From the NCBI RefSeq assembly GCF_000003815.2, contig NC_049993.1:7935762-7999761 (forward strand): 64,000 bases of DNA. Direction: 5' to 3'. Under the pieces are notes generated by a model, which ran no database searches, had not been told where the DNA came from, and was given only the letters and a program-made list of their open reading frames with translations. This stretch comes from Branchiostoma floridae. Its lineage: Eukaryota > Chordata > Leptocardii > Amphioxiformes > Branchiostomatidae. The position numbers and the translations under genes were made by a program. Shown one piece after another: positions 12,601-24,600 of the stretch; the first letter of the stretch is position 1; each line of letters starts with the position of its first letter.

Positions 12601-15600
12601 ATTTTCAGCCTCAAATTGCTTCAATCTTGAAAACAATCTGTCAGTGATTAACTCCAAGTAACTGGTAACGTGTTTAATACTTAGGACTTGCTGCATTTTC
12701 TATTGTGAATGTAGATGTTATAATGTGACTAAAACAATATAGGAATATCAAAGTCAAATGGTGCAATAAATACATGGTTTAACAACCCAGGAAACCCTCT
12801 CACGACGTCCGGCAACTATCGAAAGATCTACAACTACGGGGTCTACCTGATTGAGCCTGCAGGAGACCTCCGTGTGGGAGCCTTCTCCTGTCAAGTTCAG
12901 CAAGGACAACAAGTCAGGAAGGTTGTCACATTGAACATGAACAAGAACGGTATGACATTATGATGTTATATGTTCTTTTTTTGATATTCATTTCATTTCA
13001 AGACTAAATGTGCTGCACTGTCAACTTACAAAAAATTATTTCTGAGAAGGCCCCACCCCATGATTACAGGACAAGACATGTTACATTGTACATTGTTAGT
13101 TGGAGAGAGATGTTAATGTTATTGATATTCAATGGAACAAACAAAATCTGATACATGTATGTTGAAACAAAATTGTTGTTCAAAACGCACAGACTTAGCA
13201 GTTCCATGGTCAAAATCAATAAAGGTCAAAAGTTGAAGTGGAGGTCCCGAGGTACACATCTCAAGGATTTATTTCAGCAGGTAGTCCGTTGTAGGTTGGA
13301 AAAGTGTATGCATGCAACATGTGGTACTTAAGTTGCTCAACCCTAGACCATGCGAGCTAATAAAAGTAAAAATTTCCAACTCTTTCTATTTCAGCTAAGA
13401 TCCGACCAAATGTCATCACTCAGACTGTCAGCGTAGGCGAGAGGGTTACACTGTCAGTGAACACAGATGAAGGTGTTTGTTTGTTTATTTATTTATTTGT
13501 TTAATTACATCTCCAAGTATATTCACTACTCTATATAGAGTTCTCCTACATACAATATAGTCTGAAAATACAATGAATTGTCAGAATAAATAAAATGAAT
13601 AAATAGAAATGATGATTTTAACTATCTATCATAGATATAACCAATCGTTATGCATTTATTTTCTTGGAATTAGACATGTAATCATTGCAATGGCATTCAT
13701 GTCAAGTATCACATTTTATGGAAAACAAAAATTAGTGATGTAAACTATCATGATTTGAATTCTTTGTCATCCACCGACAGATGTTACTGGCCAGCTGACT
13801 TGGCATCGGGATGGAGATTTGGTAACAGGAGTCCAGACCAAAGACTACACCATCGACTCTGTCAGACAAGCAAATGTCGGAGTGTATGAGGTCTTCCAGC
13901 AAGCCAAATACCATTCCTATGAGCATGCCTTCATGAGACTACTTGTTAGAGGTAAGGACTTTACTTACATGGAGTACTTATAACATGATTAGAATGTGTA
14001 TAATTATAGTAAGATATGACCAAATGCAAGTCACTATATCAACTGAATGAATCTCTAACACCTATAGAACTCTGTCTGACAACCTTGGATACTTGGATAC
14101 TTGATTGAAGTAAGGAAACACAGCTATGTTGGACAGGCTGGCCATTTAACATCACAAGACAAGACAATACAATCAACTACATATCATAGATAGAAAATAG
14201 CCCTCCTCTTCCAAAAACATACAAATCACAAGTCTGAACCAATATGTGTTTTCTATACTGTACCCTGTTGTTTTGTGTTGTAGGCTGTACCAAGGACAGA
14301 TGGGGTCCTCCTGACTGCCTAGGGTTTTGTCCCTTTTGTCAGAATGGTGGAGTCTGTGATGACGCCACCGGAGTCTGTGTCTGTGCTCCTGGCTTCAGAG
14401 GTGTCAACTGTGAAAAAGGTAAGTGTAACTGCTCCAGTTGTCTTTGCTGCCATGCAATTAAAATGTATGTTAGCCTCCTTTGCAGCCGTAATTTGTTGGG
14501 TGTGGGAGTTGTTGCAGATTTGCTATTTTTAACAATCACGACTAGGTTTTTATGCCAGGAAGGTCTTGTGACTGCCTGAAAGAAGGCTGAAAGGAGGCTG
14601 CAATTATATGTGCTACAAGTCCCCAGACAGATCTGACAAGTCATATTGATTCATAATTAGCATTTAAAAATATATTACAACTCTAGCAGAGACTTTCTGT
14701 ATAATATCATAGTGCGGAAACCCAGATTCCATAGGTTTGAATCTCAAAACCCCTAAGACTTGGACAGTACTTGAGCCTCTTACAGTTCAGGTATCAGGTT
14801 GTAGTTTTATCACATCATGGGTAGGTAGAGCTCTGGAGCTGTGTCCCACGAAATTCACCTGGCATTACGCCCAACCAACTCGATGAATCTTCTGTCAGAA
14901 CTTTGGTATGATAGTTGAATATTGTATTTTATTTATTGAATATCTCTGTTCTGTTGATTCTATAGCCTGTCCTACAGGTTTCTTTGGTCCCACGTGCCAA
15001 TCCCGCTGTACGTTTGCCAACTGCCGTGAGAAGCTGATCTGCCTGCCAGACCCTTACGGCTGCTCCTGTGCTGCCGGGTTCAAAGGCCTGGACTGTAACC
15101 AAGGTTTGTAAAACAGATTAGTTAAAAGTTATGTAAAATAAGGTTAAAGTTAGGTAAAAATCTTGCTACATCTTTTTATGTGTGCAGTATTAAGGGGCAG
15201 TAAGCATCTGTAGTGCTTGTACTGTTTCAGAAACAAGCTGCTCTATGCACAAAATGGTGTAGGAAAGACTTGAACTTAATCTACTAACAGGTGTAATGAC
15301 TTACAAGAATGAAGGCAAGTGATATTAAAAATGGATCTAATTGTCTGCACTACAAGACAATTAGGTTCAGTTGTAATATCCCTTGCCTTCTTATAAACCA
15401 TGTACTCTAATCTAAGATGAAGACCTAAATCATCAAATTTTCATGTTGTCTTCTATTTCAGCTGATTCCTTGTAAACAAAAATCTGTTTGTATTGTAGTA
15501 TGTGATGCAGGTACTTTCGGTCCTGGCTGTGCTTTGACTTGTAACTGTCAGAGTGGAGGCTGCAATAGTATGACAGGCATCTGTGGATGTAAAGCAGGAT

Positions 15601-18600
15601 GGTCTGGAGATTCATGCCAGATGGGTGAGTTTCAGGTCTTGTCAGTTACTCTACAACTTCTGTGGTTAAAGCATCAACAGTGCTGCAGGTCTTACAAGCA
15701 AAGTGAATTGGTCTAGCTGAAACAAAATTGGACAAATTCCATATTTTGTGATTTCTGATAAAATCACCAGTCCTTTTGTGTTGTCTTATTCTATTGCGTA
15801 AACATGTACTCTAAAACTTCTGTTAGCTTTAAATTTCTTCACGATTTTTATCACAAGCAATACATAGTGATCACAGCTGATTTGATGATTCATTCAGTTT
15901 TTGCTTGTTTTCTTTAATTTCGTTGCTTACAAGCAAACTTGCAGTAGTACCACAACAAGCAGTTAGATGGTTTATGCCATGTATGTTAAGAAAAGCCAGA
16001 TATCAAATAGTTGTGTTACTGCACTGTTCTCCCAAATTATTAGATGTAGGAGAATACATGAGCACATTTGGTGTTTTGTCTATCAGCTAAATGTCATAAT
16101 GTTCATGTCCTTGGTGCTGAACTTGATGATATGGTTCAATTACAGAAAAATAGTTGGCTGGAATAATTTTTCTTGTCTAAAAGATGTAAAAGAAATATTT
16201 TAGGTGAATGCAGCTCTTAACTGATTGTACAAGTTGAGGAATTTGGAAAAAATGATTCCATCTATATGTAGAAGTAGTTAATTTCCATTATGAAGAACAT
16301 TTTCTATATGTGAGCAGACTATTTGCTAAAAATGACATCTTTTGAAATCAAATCCTTATCTTGTTGTAAGTTGACTTAAGATGCTTACCATCTGTATTCT
16401 ATTTCAAATAACACACAGCAACAATTTGTCAACTCTTATCAGTATCTATCACATATGTACATCTATTGATCAAGAGTGCGAATTGAAAGTTACTGTAACA
16501 ATGCATGTTGCTTTCTTTTATTGCATAAATTCTATTCCATTTGCTGCTGTAAAAATTGTCTAGTCTTATCAAAACCTAAACATGAATCTCTGCATGTTCC
16601 CAACAGCCTCCAACAGTCCACAGGAGTACTTCAGCAAGCAAGACGAGAAGTTCTTGCTGAACAGCTCACCTGAAGGGTCCATTACTGCCTCCTTAGAGGA
16701 GTGTGCTAGGCGATGTGTCAATGCACAGGTATGTCTCAGTCACAGATGATGAGATGAGACTGTATCTGTGAGTCCTGCACTAAATGTTCTTCATGACAAA
16801 GAAGAACATTGTGTACATATCACATACTAGTACCTGAGAGTAGAGGAATTTTCTACAGATGTTTAATGTGTATTCACAAAGCTTCTAGGGCTGTGCCATT
16901 TGGCCCGCCTTCTGTTTACGTAAGAAATTTTAGCTGACAAATATAATGTACACATTGCTCAGGGAATGGTATGCATATTTTAACAAAGAGGCATTGCAGC
17001 TTCTCACTGCAGCAACATCTACAGAACTACAGTCAAACCTGTATTAGCGGCCACCTTTGCATACCGGCCACCTGCCCATAATGGCCACTTTTTGTCGGTC
17101 CCTTGGATTCGTAAAGATTAAGAAATAGGCTTAGCGGCCACCTGTCCAACGCGGCCACGGCCACACGATTTCCGGTCCTGCAGGTACAAAAACACTGCCA
17201 ATTACGGCCATGCGGGCAGCTGATCTATGTTTCGGCACGCGTTCGGCCATATACAGTGGCCGTGTCGTCACCCTACGTTGGATTTAAAACCTCTTTGACT
17301 TATTTTCAAAACAAAACTTCGTAAACTGGCGCTACCCATACCCGCTGACAAACGAGGTCATACAAGGTCAATAGACGACACCACTATTACGGAGGTAAAT
17401 TTTGTTAAAGTTACGTTCTAATACACTATCGCTTAGGTTAATTTACATCACAAAAACTTTCTAAATAAATTGTTACAAAGACAAAATGATATGAACTTCA
17501 GACTATGATGGATTTTATTCTTACATTTATTAAGAGATAAGTCTAAAATGACGAGACTTTTCTTGTGAGTACCACATTAGCATAATGGGCGAATCTGACG
17601 TGTGAACGTGAGCGGGAACACACGGACGGCGAAGTATCAAAGGATACAAGACGAAAGATCAAAGAAATATGACGATACCGGTCTCTTCAGACAATATCAA
17701 CTGTAGAACATTTAAAACTTTTTATAGCTTTTGTTTTCTTAATACATATAGTGTAAAAATCATTGCAGTACATGTACAGTACTGTATTATGTGAATAAAG
17801 ATCAGTGGGTACTAAAACCATGTTTAACTTATTGCTTGTGGTCAATTAATTAGCATATTCTCTATAGTGGCCACCTCTCTATAGTGGCCAATTTTGACCA
17901 GTCCCTTGAGTGGCCGCTATAGACAGGTTTGACTGTAGTTAGTGCATGACCCTAAAGGCCCCTTCACACGAGAACAAGAATAAGCTGGAATGCCGTCAGA
18001 ATGAACATTCTTATCTCATTTGATGGAGAACTAAAACGGCAAGCCACTTCAAATCCTGCCAGAGTGTGGCCAAAAGAATATCTGGAATGCAGTGAGAATT
18101 TCTAGAATACACTACAAATTCCCAGGAAAGAAAATAATTTTCATTCTGACGACATGTTGGCTCATTCCTTCTCGTGTGAAGGGGATATAAAGTCCATTTG
18201 GAATTCCCACTCGAATGACCCCGACTGTGGCACGAATTTTGCAAATACTTCATTCCGGCTGATTATGCTTCATTCCTGCTAATTCGGTTTCAGTGTGAAG
18301 GCCCTATTAACAAGGTAACAGGAGAACCAAAGCAAATGGTAGCACAGATGAATATCTCTTGGTTTTTGTGAAAAGAACTTTGTTGACGGTTGATTATCTT
18401 CTGTCCCAGGATTTGGAGTGTAAGTCTATCAACTACCAACGAGACGAAAATCGCTGCTGGCTGAACAACAAGAATGATGATGATGATGCAAGTTTGCTGC
18501 AGCCCATGGGTGGAAGGAACTACTATAGGAGAGAGGGTAAGTGCTTCCTTATTGTGTACATAGATCAATTCAATTTCCTTCATTTTATTCATTATCAACA

Positions 18601-21600
18601 TGAATATATCATTGAGTCTGGGGACTGGGCACAGGGGACTGTAAGTTTCTTGTTAAGTTTCCTCTGTTGCCAGCACTGTGAGTGATCTGTTTTTGAGTGA
18701 GTTTGCCCTTACACCCTTACATGTAAGTTACAGCATCCTTGTCTTCTTCAGTGAGCATGGAAGAGCAAATCCAATGAGAAAGGCAAAAAAGTTATTGTCA
18801 TTCAAGTTAGAAATGTTGCAGAAGACAGCACCTTCCAAGAAATGAACAGAAATGTTGGCTCTTTTTTGTAAAAAAAAAACAACTTATAACATAACTGTTA
18901 TGTATATCACCAGCACTTCTTTTGTGATTTTCAGACTTCAGTGAGTGTTCTAAGGTTCCCTGTCTGAATCAAGGAGCTTGCTCTGTGTCAGAAACATCTC
19001 CAAGATACACCTGTGCCTGCGCACCTGGATTCACTGGAAGCACCTGTGCAGATGGTTAGGAGTCTATATTACAACTATGTTTTTGTGAAAACTCTGTGCT
19101 CTGGAATTGTCCATCATGTGATCAATGTAAATGTACAATGGATTCTGTTTACTAGCTTCACATATAATAGATTGCCATTTGTAACTTCATTATTATATCA
19201 AACTTAACTAACTTAGAAATTGGGTTATTGTGATTGAAAGGTTCACATAGTATCTTTTAGTAACTGTATGTCTGTGCAGATTAGTCATCCAGGATGTAGA
19301 CAAAACATGTAGTTAAATCAATCCTTTATAATTGCTGGATATGTATATACAAAATTTATTAAGATTTATNNNNNNNNNNNNNNNNNNNNNNNNNNNNNNN
19401 NNNNNNNNNNNNNNNNNNNNNNNNNNNNNNNNNNNNNNNNNNNNNNNNNNNNNNNNNNNNNNNNNNNNNNNNNNNNNNNNNNNNNNNNNNNNNNNNNNNN
19501 NNNNNNNNNNNNNNNNNNNGAAGCTTCACCTGCTCTGGTCGAGAGCCAACTTTCTTACTGGCAGCAGACAGAAGACCTGCATTTGGTAGGTGATGGCAGA
19601 AAGAGTGGTTATAAATTCTGGTTAATCTGTGGTCATATAGTGGTGTGCCCTATTCCCTCCATTCAGCTTTGTGATTTTGATAGAAAGTTTGGACAATTTT
19701 ACTCCAAAAATTGTACAGAAATTTGAGTACTTGCAACTTACACATGGTATAAAGCTCAGTTTCATCTGCACCTGTATAACAATATACTTACAAATAAAAG
19801 GTAATTGACCTATTTTAAAGAATAATATTGAGCAAATACATTATATAACTTGTTTTGATATAATAAGAGATTTAATTGAAAAAAAAATCCATGTAACTAT
19901 CATAATGATTTTCCCCAACAAAGTTTTCTGTGAGAAAATGTCTCTCTTTGGACAGCTGAACATCAAAGAAACAAGACTAATTTCTGTAGGTAGCTGAATG
20001 TTTGTTGATTGACTTTCCTTGCAGACCAGAGGGCACCCACTAACATCCAAATACAACAAACTGGAACAGACTGTACTGTCACATGGGATCCCCCACCAAA
20101 ACCTGGATTTCAAGTTATGGAGTACCAAGTATGTACAAAACTTCTCTTCATCTTGATAAATGTGCTTCAACTTTTTGTCACAGTTTTCAGATATGTTGGT
20201 ACAAAATACTACATTTAGTAGATACAGGGCAACTTTAAGTTACAGCTGTTTCTCAATGCTTTTTTTACTTCATGTTTCCAAATGTTCCAGACTGCTTTTA
20301 ACTAGATTAATAACTCATTACAATAGGAAGGTGGTCAGCAACTGATGATTTTTCTGAAAATGTTGCAGTTATGTTCACTGTTACTGTTATAGTAGCAATA
20401 TTACTACATGTACTAACATTGGTGTAAATGTGTTTTGCTATGGAACCAAAAGTAACAAGACCCTAAAACTGCATGTCTTTGAAATTTCTAGTAATTCCTG
20501 AACAGTTCCAAGCATTTTAACAATCAGTAAACATATTCAAAATAAAAAATAGAATAGTCCAGGGCTCGAAATACTTTTTTCTGCATACCTGCACAGGTAA
20601 CATTGAAAATTACCTGCACCAGACAAATTTAGTCAAATTTAATGCAGGTTAGGTGTAGGTAGACATCAGAAATACCCGCACAGCTCCAATTTTACCTGCA
20701 CTAACCTGCATATGCAGGTGGTATTTTGAGCCCTGTAGTTCTAATTCTAGTTTAAAGGCAAAGTTAGGCAAAGAAGATTAATGGACTATGCTGATTTTGA
20801 GCATAAGTCTTATACATTGTATGTATATCATCTACAATGTGTTTATGATTATGATTGAATCTTTTTGAGCATCACATTATACAAAATGGTGTGTTCCAGG
20901 TGATGGCTACAGCCCAGCTGCCTGCCAGAGATGATGATGTATGGGAAAATGAGTATGATAACGTCACCAAATCCACGGGACAAGGGACAAGGACTGCAAC
21001 GTTCCAGAAGTCTTCCCCAGATGCCACCTCACTAACAAACCTAAGGGAGCTGAGGCCCAACTCTATCTATCCGTTTCGAGTCAGGGCTAGGTCACAAGAT
21101 GGCTGGGGTGGATACAGTAAAGAAGTCAACTGCACAGTGCCCCCTCTGGCAGGTAAGAGTTCTTCTCTCTGCCTCAATCATGTTATGTATGCAAACTACT
21201 TGAGAATTTTTTTGGGTCAATTTTCTAGCTTTCCAGTCATCTCAGATCTGCACACCAAATCAACAAAGGTCCATTAATTGATGAACCTACATGTATCAAT
21301 AGTATACCTGTTTTTGTTCGTAATTAAAAAAATTAGTATAGTATATCTGTTCTTGTGAAACATTGTGAAATCTATTATATACAGTCTATACAGTCTTCTA
21401 TTTAAATGACATTTTGAATCATGTTTTTTTTCTGGTCCTCCTTCCACCCATCACGGATGACATTTGGCATGCATCTGTCGCCACTAGTTACATTTTCTCT
21501 CCCTCTACACGATTTTCAGTTCCTTTTCCACCACCTGCTCCAATAAAAAATGATGACGCAGCAACTAGAGAGAGCAGTGACCGGACCATTCCTATGTGGC

Positions 21601-24600
21601 TGTATGGAGCCCCGAATCGCTACGGACCTGTGGGGTGAGTTGTGAGCAACAATGTTGAACTTCGTGAAGACTCTGTACATAGCTTCATCACCCTGGGGAA
21701 TCAAGTAGAATTTGTACAACACCTGTGGTAAGGAAATGGTACAGTCCATTCAGGAACTGCTAAAGGTAGCTGAGGAGTTGCTGATACATCAACCAGGCAA
21801 ATGTATTTCAGGGTGTGATACGAGATCTGACCTTAAATTATCATTGGCCGAGACTAATTCAGCACGAAGGACATGTGTGTTTACCTATGTTTGGATAGTG
21901 TTCAGTACAAAGGACAGGTATGTTTGTGTGTTTGTGTGTGTGTTCTGTGTGTCTGTTGCTCCCCCTCTCATTTGCATCCCATCTCTTTCACATTATATAA
22001 ATACACGACAAGCTTGCGGAGAACTTTTCCTTTACTTTACCTTAGGCTTTATTTTTTCCTGTCCTCCATTACAGAAGCAAACAGGATATATATGTTTGGG
22101 ATTGCATCTTCTATGATCATGACTCACTCAAGAAGTTTATTTCTTGCCCAGGTGCTACCAGGTTGTGGTCATTGAGCTGAAAAATGGAGCAACAACTGAT
22201 GAACTGCCAGCACCACAAAACCTGGAAGTGTTCAACAATTACAGCCAGGCAGCCGCCAATTACAGCCAATCAGCCGGAAAAAATTACATCGCCTATGTAG
22301 CTGCCGCTCATAGAGGGTGAGTTGAAACAAGAAAGCTTCTGAAAAAAGCTGGCCGGTGCATATTCTGGAAAAAGCCTGGATGTCAAACAAAATCACACGA
22401 AAAAAGAGTTTTTAAACGTCGAATTACTGAATGGTCTGTCTTCTATTAAAAAAACATTACATGAGATTTGTCTAACAAAGAAAAAAAAATTGTAACCAGT
22501 GGGGTTCGAACCCACAATCCACGGCTGCAGAAGCAAATTGCTATTTGCACCCAGCGTCTTAAACGGGTCGGCACACCGACTCATTATGAATCAGGTGTAT
22601 AGAAGGGCTATTAGAAGGGTTTAGTTAAATTGACTGATTCATGCATCCATCCATGCATCCAAACGAACGGTTGAATGAACCGCTTCTGTCGATTCTACGC
22701 ACCGGCAAAAATTCATTCTTTAGGCAGAAAACAGTTACATGTCAGAATGACAATTTAGGCAATGACTCGACACTTTCTAAAGATATATTTCATTAGTTCC
22801 ATGTTCATAAGTGATATCAATGGCCAGTGGCAATGTATTGAAATTGAACGGTCACAGGTAGGGCTAGGTATCAGTACAGCGTACCGGTACAAAACCGGTT
22901 TTTCTCATCGGACCGGTCCAGAAAAAACGGCCCTGAAAAAATTAGTAGGACCGGATGTTGGACCGATTGGAAAATTAACAGATTATTTTATCAGTCATTC
23001 ACACGTTTTGGCGCTTACAGGTGGAAGAAAATAACAACAGTGAAGTAGAGTTTGTAGTAATTTTTTTTTGGTAGTTTCTACTTAGTTTTACAGCCAATTG
23101 CACAGGTGCAGTTAGCATTGTAGGATTTTAAAACGCCAGCGTAAGTCTAATACTCCACCAAACAGATTTCTTTGTTGTAAAATGTACCATTGGTATGAGT
23201 CATACTGAATTAGGTTCAGGTTCAGGTCCGGACCTGGACCTAATTCTCTGGACCTGAACCGGACCTGGACCTGAATTTTCTGTACCGGTACCCACCCCTA
23301 GTCACAGGTCATACTTTAGGTAACTACAATCATTGGACATGTACATCTTCAAAAGACTTTCCTATGTCTGTGTAGTGANNNNNNNNNNNNNNNNNNNNNN
23401 NNNNNNNNNNNNNNNNNNNNNNNNNNNNNNNNNNNNNNNNNNNNNNNNNNNNNNNNNNNNNNNNNNNNNNNNNNNNNNNNNNNNNNNNNNNNNNNNNNNN
23501 NNNNNNNNNNNNNNNNNNNNNNNNNNNNNNNNNNNNNNNNNNNNNNNNNNNNNNNNNNNNNNNNNNNNNNNNNNNNNNNNNNNNNNNNNNNNNNNNNNNN
23601 NNNNNNNNNNNNNNNNNNNNNNNNNNNNNNNNNNNNNNNNNNNNNNNNNNNNNNNNNNNNNNNNNNNNNNNNNNNNNNNNNNNNNNNNNNNNNNNNNNNN
23701 NNNNNNNNNNNNNNNNNNNNNNNNNNNNNNNNNNNNNNNNNNNNNNNNNNNNNNNNNNNNNNNNNNNNNNNNNNNNNNNNNNNNNNNNNNNNNNNNNNNN
23801 NNNNNNNNNNNNNNNNNNNNNNNNNNNNNNNNNNNATTTGTCATGTTAAGCTTGGAAAACTATATTTTCCCCCAATTTCATGTCATGAAACTCAGATTGT
23901 CTTACTTGCATGCATGGACTAGTTGAAATATGTGTCCTTCCAACAAGCCAATTTCTGTCCTGGGACAGAGGGATAGGTCCTGGAGAGGTATAAAATCTTT
24001 CATGTCTTGTTGCATCTGCAGCCAACATACTTGTCCAGCCTATACATGGCCCCTGTGACAGCAGCACCTCTTGGCGGTACAATGCTATTGGACAGAATTA
24101 ATGATAAATCCACAAAGTTAAACAAGACATTCACAAAATGTTGACCTTTCATTTCTTGTTGCATCTGCTGCCAACATTCTCATGGTGTGTGTGTGTGAAT
24201 ATTGTTCAGCACCAAGGACAAGTCTGTTTGCCTGTGTGTGTGTGCCTTACGGAGGTGTTAGTTCTTCCATTTCTCGTGTCTGCAGCCGACGTTCTCATCC
24301 AGCCCGTACATGGATCCTGTGACAACAGCACCCCCTGGTGGTGCTGCAGAGACCGAGACTGCCGGGCTCGCCCCCGCGACGTGGGGCAAAATTGCCGCAG
24401 GGATCATCGGCGGAGCCTTGTTCCTCTGTGCACTCCTGCCACTGCTGTACTACTGCTGGAAGTGTGTATTTTTTGAGCTGTCATGTGTTAGGTTTTAACA
24501 TTATCTAGTGAGTTAACACAGCAATTTTAGGATGGTGAAACTGTTTAAAAGTAGCTACAGTATTTGAGAATTCTTTCAATATTTCATGTGGATTTTCAGT

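Noticed and set aside
21873-22175. Cys/Val-rich open frame
   Set aside because: It is a translation of GTGTGT-rich intron sequence between two receptor exons.
22490-22585. Functional tRNA gene
   Set aside because: Box B is good, but the acceptor stem and box A do not form a proper cloverleaf; more likely tRNA-derived repeat.
24286-24302. Alternative acceptor TGTCTGCAG for the transmembrane exon
   Set aside because: It gives phase 0, while the preceding visible exon leaves phase 2; the acceptor at 24301-24302 fits. It would be right only if an exon is hidden in the N gap.
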